Origin: Phormidium tenue FACHB-886
GTDB taxonomy: Bacteria > Cyanobacteriota > Cyanobacteriia > Elainellales > Elainellaceae
NCBI RefSeq assembly: GCF_014764505.1
Contig: NZ_JACXWX010000022.1
Span: 26,474 to 90,473, forward strand
DNA: 64,000 bases
Direction of reading: 5' to 3'
The position numbers and the translations under genes were made by a program. Position 1 is the stretch's first letter, and every line of letters starts with the position of its first letter. This document shows, in pieces, positions 24,611 to 32,831 of the stretch. The notes beneath the pieces were generated by a model. The model searched no databases, was not told the DNA's origin, and saw only the letters and a list, made by a program, of their open reading frames with translations.

Positions 24611-25105
24611 ATGGCAAACAAATTGCATCACTACCAGATTGATGTGAAATGGACTGGAAACACAGGGCAAGGAACCTCTGGCTACAGGCAATATGAGCGA
24701 TCGCATGAGATTAGTGCTGCCCATAAACCAACCATTCCAGCTTCGTCTGATCCAGCCTTCCGGGGAGACAAAACTCGCTACAACCCGGAGGAGCTATTGG
24801 TTGCTTCTTTGTCTAGCTGCCATATGCTTTGGTATCTTCACCTATGCGCTGAGGCTGGCATTGTGGTGATTGATTATGTCGATCGCCCGCTTGGTATTAT
24901 GTCTGAAACTGACGATGGGGGTGGGCGGTTTACAGAAGTCATCCTCAAGCCTGCTGTGACCCTGAAAGCAGGCAGCAATTTAGACCAGGCAACCCAACTC
25001 CATGAAGCCGCGCATCATCTCTGCTTTATTGCCAACTCTATAAATTTTCCGGTAGGGTGCCAACCATCGATCTGTTGCGAAACCCACGAAGGCACTGCCA
25101 ATTAA
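24611..25105 (+). CDS. OsmC/Ohr-family hydroperoxide-detoxifying protein
   Basis: 164 residues. It has the OsmC fold with the two redox Cys contexts: ELLVASLSSCHMLWYLHLCA and HLCFIANSINFPV. RGDKTRYNPEELL precedes the first. It reduces organic hydroperoxides through thiol chemistry. By subgroup it looks like the YhfA/OsmC-like type rather than true Ohr. It ends at a strong terminator. Confidence 0.88.
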   Translation: MANKLHHYQIDVKWTGNTGQGTSGYRQYERSHEISAAHKPTIPASSDPAFRGDKTRYNPEELLVASLSSCHMLWYLHLCAEAGIVVIDYVDRPLGIMSETDDGGGRFTEVILKPAVTLKAGSNLDQATQLHEAAHHLCFIANSINFPVGCQPSICCETHEGTAN

Positions 25106-25142
25106 TTACCTGATATAGCGCTACGCGCTCACGTTAAGACAT

Positions 25143-25189
25143 TATTTTTATGTAAAACCCCCGCTTCGCGGGGGTTTTACATAAAAATA
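25143..25189. terminator. Strong hairpin terminator after osmC
   Basis: A 22-bp stem runs from 25143 to 25164 and from 25168 to 25189, loop TTC, with GC core CCCCCGC/GCGGGGG and AT-rich outer part. Confidence 0.93.
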
Positions 25190-25344
25190 GTTTTGATTTA
25201 GGCACGTAGTGCCATATCTTGCACCTGCTTATTTGCGTTAGCCCTAGCTCAGTTGGGTGGGCACTGTCTAGCTCACCCAAAAGAGAATTGATGTCGGTTT
25301 AATGTCACAGCTCGGTTTAATGTGACGGCACTAACAGAGCGAAT

Positions 25345-25392
25345 CTGCGATCCTAAACTCCTGCGATCCTAAACTCCTACAATCCTAAACTC
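25345..25392. repeat. Three tandem 16-bp copies running out from a stop codon
   Basis: CTGCGATCCTAAACTC at 25345-25360 and 25361-25376, then CTACAATCCTAAACTC at 25377-25392. The third copy includes the stop codon and last codon of the minus-strand gene ending at 25385. A further direct repeat TCGGTTTAATGT occurs at 25294-25305 and 25312-25323. Confidence 0.85.
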
Positions 25393-26293
25393 CGCAGTCT
25401 AAGCAGAATTGCTGACAAGCCACCACGGGTGAATCTGCTCTGCCGTTCATTGGGCAGGCTTTTGTCATGCAATAGGCACAGTTAGCGTGAGCAGGCAGCA
25501 TGATTTCTGCAGCAGTGTAAAGGCTAATACCCTGACTAATATAGCCTCTGGCTTCCAGATCAGGCAGGCGATCGCAGATTAGCAGCGCTTTGTGAACCCC
25601 AATCTGCTGCCGCGCGTAGTTGATTTTTTCGATCGTTTTACGAAAGCTATGCGGTGCAGGGCTAATTTCAACCAACACTTGTTCGGTTTGGCTCTTGAAG
25701 CAAGCCGGTTTTTCTTCGGCAAACAGGTCTTTGTAGTGCAGTGTGTAGGTGCCATTGGCATAACGGCGCGCCCGCATCAGCCGCAAAAACGGTACGGTAA
25801 AGCTGCCTGCTGCATCGACCGTGAACCACCAGGATTTGTGCCACGTGTCTTGCGGCAGGTTGAGGATTTCGTCGATCTGCTGATGCGAAAAGCCCACTTC
25901 AGTCAGCAGCGCGATCGCCTGCGATAAGCCACTCACCTGCCCCAAGGTACGAGTTTCGGCTTCGCAGCGGGTCAGCTCTAGCAGTGCCAATCGTTCATGG
26001 CTGCGGCGGGTATATTCCGAGATGCTTTGCTCTAGCTCGGCGGCCGAGTCTGCTAGGACGCAGTGGAACAACTCAAACTGGATCAAGCCGTCGATCGCCT
26101 TGCGCGACTCTAGCGGAATGCCAACCTTGGCGCTAATATTGCCAATCCGGTGCGGCGACGCAATAGGCGGTACACAGTCTGTCAGCAGCGATCGCAGTGC
26201 AGGCTGGTCGGCAACCGCCAAGGCAATCTGGACGCGATCGTGCAGGGGGAGCGCGTCGAATGAATCCGAGGGCATTGGAGTCTGCGTCAGCAT
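25385..26293 (-). CDS. Cyanobacterial protein with C-terminal cysteine cluster
   Basis: 302 residues, soluble, unrecognised. The N-terminal two thirds are helical (IALLTEVGFSHQQIDEIL). A middle basic segment is FLRLMRARRYANGTYTLHYK. The C-terminus has a dense Cys pattern, CAYCMTKAC followed after 13 residues by CQQFCLDC (C-X2-C-X4-C...C-X3-C-X2-C), able to bind zinc or an iron-sulfur cluster. Upstream of it, residues about 240-265 (HKALLICDRLPDLEARGYIS) look like a Rossmann-type beta-alpha unit. The ATG at 26293 or the one 18 bases later could start it. Possible redox or metal sensor; this is a guess. Confidence 0.7.
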   Translation of the reverse strand: MLTQTPMPSDSFDALPLHDRVQIALAVADQPALRSLLTDCVPPIASPHRIGNISAKVGIPLESRKAIDGLIQFELFHCVLADSAAELEQSISEYTRRSHERLALLELTRCEAETRTLGQVSGLSQAIALLTEVGFSHQQIDEILNLPQDTWHKSWWFTVDAAGSFTVPFLRLMRARRYANGTYTLHYKDLFAEEKPACFKSQTEQVLVEISPAPHSFRKTIEKINYARQQIGVHKALLICDRLPDLEARGYISQGISLYTAAEIMLPAHANCAYCMTKACPMNGRADSPVVACQQFCLDCGV

Positions 26294-26682
26294 TGGCTTT
26301 CCCTCCGTAGGGGCTAGAGTCTCGCCGCTAGGCTATTTAGCTATTGTGAACAATCAATAGAAAACCTAGAAATTCTCTGCACGTCTCTTAACAGAAGGGG
26401 GGCAAATTTGTGGCAAAGGTGACCCAAAAGCAGAATTCTGTTGCGATCGCTTTACATTGAACCCTTTGCACAGAGAGTTATGCGGAGCGTGGCTCTCCAA
26501 AGATAGCCATTTCCAATTAGGACTATGTTTTACAGGATTTGATTAAAGCAGAAGAACGATTGGGTTTTCTGAACGATTGCCCCAACAAATGATAATCCTT
26601 ATTGCCTGGCCGGCGCTGCCGCAAGACGGTAAGATGTTAAGAGTTTAAGCTGATTACTGTTGACTGCGGCTGCCAAATCCTT
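26294..26682. other. Divergent intergenic region
   Basis: About 390 bases with no gene between the Cys-cluster protein and ndhL. It should hold both promoters. No strong hairpin was seen. Confidence 0.5.
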
Positions 26683-26913
26683 ATGCAACTGGAACAAGAC
26701 TGGATTATTACGCTGGGGCTGTATGTAGCGCTGGGTGGCGCTTACCTGTTGGTGCTGCCTGCCCTGCTGTATCTCTACCTGAGACAGCGCTGGTATACGG
26801 CTCGGTCGATCGAGCGGCTGCTGATGTATTTCGCGGTTTTTCTGCTTTTCCCAGGGATGCTCGTGCTGGCTCCTTTCCTCAACTTCCGTCCTCAGCCTCG
26901 CCAAATGGGATAA
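26683..26913 (+). CDS. ndhL: NAD(P)H-quinone oxidoreductase subunit L
   Basis: 76 residues, two membrane helices ([20 protein letters not shown] and [20 protein letters not shown]) with the loop [15 protein letters not shown] between them. Matches NdhL, an oxygenic-photosynthesis-specific subunit of the thylakoid NDH-1 complex needed for cyclic electron flow and CO2 uptake. The following DUF3007 gene is its usual neighbour. Confidence 0.92.
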   Translation: MQLEQDWIITLGLYVALGGAYLLVLPALLYLYLRQRWYTARSIERLLMYFAVFLLFPGMLVLAPFLNFRPQPRQMG

Positions 26914-26959
26914 TGGGATCTATAGAGAGTGTTCTCGATCTATAGGTTGGGCTAGCAAT

Positions 26960-27265
26960 ATGCGGCGGATCGATGTAATTGGCATTGGCATCGGTATTTT
27001 TGTAGCGGGTGGCGTGATCTACCTGGTGCTTCATCTGGCAGGCTTAAATAGTGTTGATGCCGGAATTTGGAGTCAGGTTGTCCTGACGGGCGGGCTAATT
27101 GGCTGGCTCTGCACCTATTTATTTAGAGCCGTCACCCACAATATGACGCTGAACCAGCAGCTCAAAGACTACGAAGATGCCGTGTTGCAAAAGCGTCTGG
27201 AAGAACTCACCCCAGAGGAGTTGGAGCAGCTTCAGGCAGAAGTGGAAGGCGAGAAGGCGGGATGA
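26960..27265 (+). CDS. DUF3007 family membrane protein
   Basis: 101 residues. Two membrane helices (VIGIGIGIFVAGGVIYLVLHL and WSQVVLTGGLIGWLCTYLF), then a short THNMTLNQQLKDYEDAVL segment and an acidic coil (KRLEELTPEELEQLQAEVEG). DUF3007 proteins commonly follow ndhL in cyanobacteria and have plastid counterparts. A role with NDH-1 is inferred from context only. Confidence 0.88.
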   Translation: MRRIDVIGIGIGIFVAGGVIYLVLHLAGLNSVDAGIWSQVVLTGGLIGWLCTYLFRAVTHNMTLNQQLKDYEDAVLQKRLEELTPEELEQLQAEVEGEKAG

Positions 27266-27332
27266 AGGATGAGCGTCAGCCTGGCTTCTAGCATGCAGCA
27301 CTGATACTGCGGAACTAAGCGGAACTAAAACG

Positions 27333-27755
27333 ATGCCTTTCGTCTATTGCCGCACAGTCCGTTTTCAAGACACGGATGCTGCGGGTGTGGTTTATTTTGC
27401 TAATGTGCTGTCGATGTGTCACGAAGCGTACGAAGCTTCATTGGCAGCGGTCGGCATTGATCTAAAAGCTTTTTTTGGGAAATCTCCGATCGCCATCCCG
27501 ATTGTGCATGCCAGCGTGGATTTGCGATCGCCCATGTTTTGCGGTGAGGAATACGAAATCTCGGTTGCCCCGGTGCAGCTCGATAGCAGCAAATTTGAGA
27601 TTCGCTACGAAATTGAACAGCCAAACTCGCGCCCCAGCCAAGCTCGCTCCAGCCAAGCACTGACGGCGCATGTGGCAATCGATCCTATTGCTCGCTGTCG
27701 CGTTGAGCTGCCTGCTGCTGTGCTGAACTGGCTACAACAAACCATCAAATCTTGA
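27333..27755 (+). CDS. menI: 1,4-dihydroxy-2-naphthoyl-CoA hydrolase (hotdog thioesterase)
   Basis: 140 residues. RTVRFQDTDAAGVVYFANVL carries the catalytic Asp of the 4HBT hotdog family, followed by HEAYEASLAAVGID. The cyanobacterial members (as Slr0204) hydrolyse DHNA-CoA in phylloquinone synthesis for photosystem I. It continues the ndhL-DUF3007 direction with a 67-base gap, so it may share a transcript. Confidence 0.85.
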   Translation: MPFVYCRTVRFQDTDAAGVVYFANVLSMCHEAYEASLAAVGIDLKAFFGKSPIAIPIVHASVDLRSPMFCGEEYEISVAPVQLDSSKFEIRYEIEQPNSRPSQARSSQALTAHVAIDPIARCRVELPAAVLNWLQQTIKS

Positions 27756-27979
27756 CATTTCAGCGGTCAAAAAGGCGTCCAGATAGAGGCTATTTTTCTA
27801 TAGTGGATAGTAGATGGATGAGCGATCGAACTGTCGCCAGTGGGGATGGCTGACCCCGTAGCAAGTTGCTTTATCAAAATTTTGACTACTCGAGACACTC
27901 GGTTTAGCATTGCCCTACTGACAATGCTGTGATCTGCTGCTTTTCGTTATTTGCTTTAAACCCACAAGGAGAACCATCA

Positions 27980-29233
27980 GTGAGCCCAGAAACTCTACTT
28001 GCCCCGTCCGTGCTGTCGGAATACGACGATGCCGAATTTAACCAGTACGTGATGGCTACCTACGGGCGCTATGACATGACGCTAGCGCGCGGCGAGGGAT
28101 GTCGCGTTTGGGATACAGCCGGACGCAGCTACCTAGATTTTGTGGCGGGCATTGCCACCTGTACTCTGGGACATGCCCATCCTGCGATGGTAGAGGCAGT
28201 CACTCAGCAAATTCAAAAGCTACACCACGTCTCTAACCTGTACTACACCCAAGAGCAAGGCGAGCTAGCAAAGTGGCTGGTAAATCACTCTTGTGCCGAT
28301 CGCGTCTTTTTCTGCAACTCTGGCGCAGAAGCCAACGAAGGCGCCATTAAACTGGCGCGCAAATATGCCCACACTAAGCTAGGCATTGAACAGCCCGTGA
28401 TCTTGACGGCACATGCCAGCTTCCACGGTCGCACCCTCGCCACGATCACCGCTACGGGTCAGCCCAAGTATCAGAAAAACTTTGATCCCCTGATGCCGGG
28501 ATTTCACTATGTTCCCTACAACGACATCGCTGCGCTAGAAGAGGCGATCGCCCTGCTCGACCAGACTGAGCGGCAGGTGGCTGCCATTATGCTGGAAGCG
28601 CTGCAAGGCGAAGGCGGTGTCCGTCCGGGTGAGCGGGCATACTTCCAGCGAATTCGAGAGATTTGCGACGAGAAAGGTATCCTGCTGATTCTGGATGAAG
28701 TGCAGGTCGGCATGGGGCGCACCGGGCACTACTGGGGCTACGAGAACCTTGGCATTGAGCCAGATATCTTCACCTCTGCAAAGGGACTCGGCGGCGGTAT
28801 CCCGATCGGCGCAATGCTGTGCAAGTCTTTCTGCGATATTTTTCAGCCAGGCGACCACGCCAGCACTTTCGGCGGCAATCCGTTTGCGACAGGTGTTGCC
28901 CTTGCGGTTTGCCAAACGCTGGAGCAAGAGAATGTTTTGGCAAATGTGCAGGAACGCGGTGAACAGCTGCGAGCGGGACTGAAAGCGATCGCCCAAAACT
29001 ACCCACACATCATCACTGAAGTGCGCGGCTGGGGCTTGATCAACGGCTTAGTCCTCAACCCCGACCACACCCTTACTTCTAGCGATATTGTGAAGGCGGC
29101 GATCGAGGCAGGAGTGCTGCTGGTTCCGGCAGGTCCTAAAGTCGTCCGCTTTGTGCCGCCATTGATTGTCAGCGAGGCAGAAGTCGATCAGGTGATTGGA
29201 GCGATCGAGACTGCAATGAAGACGTTGGGATAA
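27980..29233 (+). CDS. argD: Acetylornithine aminotransferase
   Basis: About 417 residues from the GTG at 27980, chosen because AAGGAG lies eight bases ahead; an in-frame ATG at 27929 lacks a site and adds 17 non-conserved residues. Class III PLP aminotransferase: GHAHPAMVEAV, FCNSGAEANEGAIKLAR, FHGRTLATITATGQPKY, LILDEVQVGMGRTG and TSAKGLGGGIPIGAML with the PLP Lys. It catalyses step four of arginine synthesis. It could also act on succinyl-diaminopimelate. Ends at a good terminator. Confidence 0.92.
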   Translation: MSPETLLAPSVLSEYDDAEFNQYVMATYGRYDMTLARGEGCRVWDTAGRSYLDFVAGIATCTLGHAHPAMVEAVTQQIQKLHHVSNLYYTQEQGELAKWLVNHSCADRVFFCNSGAEANEGAIKLARKYAHTKLGIEQPVILTAHASFHGRTLATITATGQPKYQKNFDPLMPGFHYVPYNDIAALEEAIALLDQTERQVAAIMLEALQGEGGVRPGERAYFQRIREICDEKGILLILDEVQVGMGRTGHYWGYENLGIEPDIFTSAKGLGGGIPIGAMLCKSFCDIFQPGDHASTFGGNPFATGVALAVCQTLEQENVLANVQERGEQLRAGLKAIAQNYPHIITEVRGWGLINGLVLNPDHTLTSSDIVKAAIEAGVLLVPAGPKVVRFVPPLIVSEAEVDQVIGAIETAMKTLG

Positions 29234-29250
29234 ATTGACAGGCTGATTTC

Positions 29251-29279
29251 ACTCCGGTGAGCGTCTTGCCCACCGGAGT
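29251..29279 (+). terminator. Terminator after argD
   Basis: Stem ACTCCGGTG (29251-29259) with CACCGGAGT (29271-29279), followed by TTTTG. Confidence 0.85.
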
Positions 29280-29350
29280 TTTGCATTTACAACTCTGGCG
29301 TAGCTCAAAGTCCAAAACTATCGGAATCAAGATTGGTGCAAAACGTGGTT

Positions 29351-30397
29351 CTATGAAGCTGCCACGACGCCCAGCCCCGGCAGCTCGTTTGGCATCAGTA
29401 CGCCTGCCTCAAAGCTAGCCCCCTGAAACGGATCGTCTCGCAAATTCAAATGGCTATCCAAATCCAGGTGGGTAGCAAATGGAGCAAGCTGAGCCGCTGC
29501 TGTATTCGACAGAGCACTGTCCGAATAGCAGCCAAACATAATTTGTAGTCCGTGCGCCTGTGCGGCATGCACCATTCGCAGGGCTTCTGTCAAGCCGCCG
29601 GATTTCATCAGCTTAATGTTGATGCCGTGGACGCGATCGGCAAGTTTGGGAATATCTTGGCTATTGAAACAGCTTTCATCAACGAAGATGGGCAATGGTG
29701 ACTCCTGATAGAAGATGGGCAGCACTACCTCTCGCCCACGCGGCAAAGGCTGCTCAATGTAGGTTACGCCTTGGTCAGCTAGCCAGTGGCTCATAGCGAT
29801 CCCCTCCTCCACACTCCAGCCGCCGTTGGCATCAACGCTGAACTTGGCATGGGCAGGGGCAACTTCCATCACCGCCCGCAGCATGGCGCGATCGGCTTCA
29901 ACCCCTGCCGGATTGCCCAGCTTCACTTTAACCGCCTTAATCTTACCCAGCTCTAGCCACTGCTGCATCCGCTGCTGAGCTGCAGCCGGAGTGCCGATGC
30001 CGATCGTGACAGAAGTCGGCACGATTTGAGATCGATCGAGTCCCCATAGCTGCCAGAGCGGTAAGCCGACTGATTTGCCCAGCCAGTCGTGCAATGCTAA
30101 ATCCAGCCCCGTGTAAACGGCTGAGGGCAACGCTAGATCGCGCAGCAGCCATTCGATTTTTTGGCGATCGAGCGGCGATACCTCTGCGAGCAAAGGGGCG
30201 ATCTGCTGGAACTTGGCGAAGATCAGCTCCGTCGTTTGGGGTTGGTTATCCACTGAAAAGGGTGAGGCTTCTCCCCAGCCTTCAATGCCGTCATGCTGCA
30301 CCCGCACCCACACATTGGTGGTTTGGGCAGTTGTGCCACGGCTGATTGTCAGCGGAACGCGCTTATTGACTGTGAATAGATCGACCTGAAGTTGCAT
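29351..30397 (-). CDS. Dipeptide epimerase (enolase superfamily)
   Basis: 348 residues. It likely interconverts L-Ala-D-Glu and L-Ala-L-Glu in peptidoglycan recycling. The catalytic barrel has KAVKVKLG (KxK pair), VDANGGWSVEEG, EQPLPRG, VDESCFNS (metal ligands Asp/Glu/Asp) and GINIKLMKSGGLTEAL (the opposite catalytic Lys). The N-terminal capping domain begins QVDLFTVNKRVPLTISRGT. L-Ala-D/L-Glu epimerase is the best call; other dipeptide specificities exist in the family. Confidence 0.88.
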   Translation of the reverse strand: MQLQVDLFTVNKRVPLTISRGTTAQTTNVWVRVQHDGIEGWGEASPFSVDNQPQTTELIFAKFQQIAPLLAEVSPLDRQKIEWLLRDLALPSAVYTGLDLALHDWLGKSVGLPLWQLWGLDRSQIVPTSVTIGIGTPAAAQQRMQQWLELGKIKAVKVKLGNPAGVEADRAMLRAVMEVAPAHAKFSVDANGGWSVEEGIAMSHWLADQGVTYIEQPLPRGREVVLPIFYQESPLPIFVDESCFNSQDIPKLADRVHGINIKLMKSGGLTEALRMVHAAQAHGLQIMFGCYSDSALSNTAAAQLAPFATHLDLDSHLNLRDDPFQGASFEAGVLMPNELPGLGVVAAS

Positions 30398-30521
30398 AGG
30401 GGCAGAATCCAGTTAGGAGGCACAGGGACATGATATGATGCCCTCTGAACTTTCGGAGTCTTGAAAATTTGCCTCGATTTTTGAGCGCCCCCTCTTCTCA
30501 TCCATCTCTCGGAGCGAAGCC

Positions 30522-31958
30522 GTGTCTGTTACCGATTCTCGCGTTCCTGCCAAAAAACGCATGGTCATCAAAATGAGCCAGCTTGAAAAGTGGAGAAGCC
30601 GCAATCTCTACTACTACCGGGATTTGGAGAAGCTCTACCAGTTTCACGTCCGGGCGGGTGCAAGAGTCCTGGAGTTGGGCTCGGGGTTGGGCGATCTACT
30701 GAATGCTGTGCGGCCTGCCGAGGGGTTGGGCGTAGATATTAGCGAGCTAGCCGTGGAGAGATCGCGGAGACATTTTCCCCATCTGGAGTTTCGGTTGGAA
30801 GATGCCGAGACGGTTCACACCACAGGCACATTTGACTATATTCTGCTGGCAAACACTATCAGCTATATCCAAAACGTCCAGAAAGCATTTCAAACGATTC
30901 AGAAATGCTGCGATCCAGAAACACAGATCATCCTCACCTATCACAATCCCGCTTGGGAGCCAATTCTCAAGTTTGCTTCGCTGATTGGGCAGCGGATGCC
31001 ACTACCTGAGCTAAATTGGCTCAGCTTTGAAGATGTCGAAAATCTGCTGAATCTGGCAGGCTTTGAGGTGGTGTATCACGGCAAACGGCTGCTGTTTCCC
31101 AAGTTTTTTCCGATCGTTTCCTGGGTCTGTAACCGGGTTTTGGCTCCGCTGCCGCTGCTGAATCGGCTTTGTTTAAATGAGTATGTGGTTGCCCGCCCGC
31201 AGCCCGGACATGCCAAGGTGCAAGATGCCGTGCAGAAAATGACCTGCTCGGTGATCGTTCCGGCACGCAACGAGGCAGGAAACATTGAAAACGCCATCCT
31301 CCGGATGCCGCAATTGGGCAGCCACACCGAGATTATTTTTATCGAAGGGCATTCTACCGATGGCACCTGGGACGAAATCAAACGAGTGCAGGCAAAGTAT
31401 GGCGATCGCTACGACATCAAGATCGTTCAGCAGACTGGCAAAGGCAAAGGCAACGCAGTGCGCCAAGGCTTCGAGATGGCAACGGGCGATGTATTCATCA
31501 TTCTGGATTCCGATCTTACCGTCCGTCCAGAAGATTTAGTGTATTTCTATGAGGCGATCGCCTCTGGCTATTGCGAAATGGCAAACGGCTGTCGGCTCGT
31601 TTATCCGGTCAGCAAAATTGAAATGCCGTTGCTCAACCGGATGGCAAACCGCTTTTTTGCGTGGCTGCTGTCGTATCTGCTGAATACACACATCAAAGAT
31701 TCACTCTGCGGCACCAAGGCAATGTCCCGTGAACACTATCGGCGCTTAGCGGCAAATCGAGCGTACTTTGGCGATTTCGATCCTTTTGGAGATTTCGATC
31801 TGCTGTTTGGTGCTGCCAAGCTTAACCTAAAGATTAAAGATATTCCGGTGCGCTATGTGCCCAGGCAATATGGCAGCTCTAACATTCAGCATGTGAAGGA
31901 AGGCTTGAATCTGTTTAAGATGTGCCTCTACGCAGCAAGAAAGCTCAAATTTGGCTAA
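30522..31958 (+). CDS. Fusion of a SAM methyltransferase and a family 2 glycosyltransferase
   Basis: 478 residues, GTG start with GGAG upstream. Residues about 20-200 form a class I methyltransferase (VLELGSGLGDLLNAV, GLGVDISELAVERSRR, FDYILLANTISYI). Residues about 240-450 form a GT2 glycosyltransferase of dolichyl-phosphate-mannose-synthase type (CSVIVPARNEAGNIENAI, IIFIEGHSTDGTWDEI, TGKGKGNAVRQGFEMATGDV, FIILDSDLTVRPEDL with the DxD). No C-terminal membrane helices. The fusion suggests a transferred sugar that is methylated or a lipid carrier modification, in cell-envelope glycan synthesis. The exact substrate is unknown. Confidence 0.85.
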   Translation: MSVTDSRVPAKKRMVIKMSQLEKWRSRNLYYYRDLEKLYQFHVRAGARVLELGSGLGDLLNAVRPAEGLGVDISELAVERSRRHFPHLEFRLEDAETVHTTGTFDYILLANTISYIQNVQKAFQTIQKCCDPETQIILTYHNPAWEPILKFASLIGQRMPLPELNWLSFEDVENLLNLAGFEVVYHGKRLLFPKFFPIVSWVCNRVLAPLPLLNRLCLNEYVVARPQPGHAKVQDAVQKMTCSVIVPARNEAGNIENAILRMPQLGSHTEIIFIEGHSTDGTWDEIKRVQAKYGDRYDIKIVQQTGKGKGNAVRQGFEMATGDVFIILDSDLTVRPEDLVYFYEAIASGYCEMANGCRLVYPVSKIEMPLLNRMANRFFAWLLSYLLNTHIKDSLCGTKAMSREHYRRLAANRAYFGDFDPFGDFDLLFGAAKLNLKIKDIPVRYVPRQYGSSNIQHVKEGLNLFKMCLYAARKLKFG

Positions 31959-32328
31959 GTTGCGGATTAAGCTGATTTTATGCTTGATTCAGCATCGTTT
32001 CTAGTCGTATTCGCATCCACACTACTTGAGCAATGCACTCATCATCACTCAGCTTTTTGGTGCTTCTGGGCTGAAGCTCGGAGGCGGGCAATGCTTGCAG
32101 AACTGACCGGGCGATCGCTTGATAGTCCATCGTTTTTCCCTTTGGTGCGCTTTTTGCTGCAGTTAGTGCATTTCTCTGTAGCAGTGTGATCTGTAAACCT
32201 ATATTTATATATCCGCCATCTATATATCTAGTGTATATCCACTGTAGATCTATATATCCAGCGTAGCCCTTGGCTGAGCTAACAGGTAAGCTGACAGCTT
32301 CATCATTAAACAGCAGCGGCTCTCACTC
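31959..32328. other. Intergenic region with AT-rich short repeats
   Basis: No convincing gene; a 69-codon plus-strand frame at 31980 lacks a ribosome binding site. From about 32195 to 32265 the sequence is built from near-repeats of TATATATC-type words. Confidence 0.5.
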
Positions 32329-32368
32329 GCATATAAAACATTTCTTAATGGGGAAACGTTTTATACGC
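32329..32368 (-). terminator. Hairpin terminator of the HLIP gene
   Basis: A 16-position stem pairs 32329-32344 with 32353-32368. On the plus strand it has two A-C mismatches; on the minus strand these become G-U wobbles, so the RNA made from the minus strand is fully paired. This fits termination of the minus-strand HLIP gene ending at 32425. Confidence 0.8.
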
Positions 32369-32424
32369 AAATAGGAACCGCTAACTCTGTTCAAAGATAA
32401 ATTTTCAGATTGTAAGTAAACCGA

Positions 32425-32646
32425 TTAGCGAGGTAGCAGATGTAGGACATCGCGAACGACACTATAACCAGCTGCATCCCACAGTAGATATGCTAGGAAG
32501 CCAATCATTGCTAGGCGACCGTTCCATAGTTCAGCCTGGGGATTCCAGCCAAAGAGGAAGCTATTACGATCGACACCGTTATATTCACGGGCAACAGGTG
32601 GCGGATTGGTGCTAGAACGAGTTTCGGTTGGGGTAGGAGTAGCCAT
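32425..32646 (-). CDS. High-light-inducible chlorophyll-binding protein (HLIP)
   Basis: 73 residues, single-helix chlorophyll a/b-binding family: FGWNPQAELWNGRLAMIGF carries the ExxNGRxAMxGF chlorophyll-binding signature, then AYLLWDAAGYSVV. HLIPs protect photosystem II assembly and chlorophyll under light stress. The N-terminus is Thr/Pro-rich. AAGGAAT precedes the start. It is closely similar to the second HLIP at 51341. Confidence 0.93.
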   Translation of the reverse strand: MATPTPTETRSSTNPPPVAREYNGVDRNSFLFGWNPQAELWNGRLAMIGFLAYLLWDAAGYSVVRDVLHLLPR

Positions 32647-32831
32647 GATTCAAATTCCTTAAGAATTTCAAACTTCATGCCCTTATCCTAATGAAGTTTT
32701 CCTAAGTCCGCAGTCTGTCGATAGGTTATGTTGTGGAAGCTCGGAAGAGAGAGCCTGCGGTTAGCCGACCTACAAAACATGTGATAGGTAATACTAACTC
32801 GCAGGCTTCAATTAGTTGAACGCGTGCTTTA

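Noticed and set aside
25235..25300. GCCCTAGCTCAGTTGGGTGG looks like a tRNA D-arm
   Set aside because: No acceptor pairing, anticodon arm or T-loop GTTCGA follows at the right spacing.
31980..32189. 69-codon frame after the fusion glycosyltransferase
   Set aside because: No ribosome binding site and unusual Phe/Leu/His composition.
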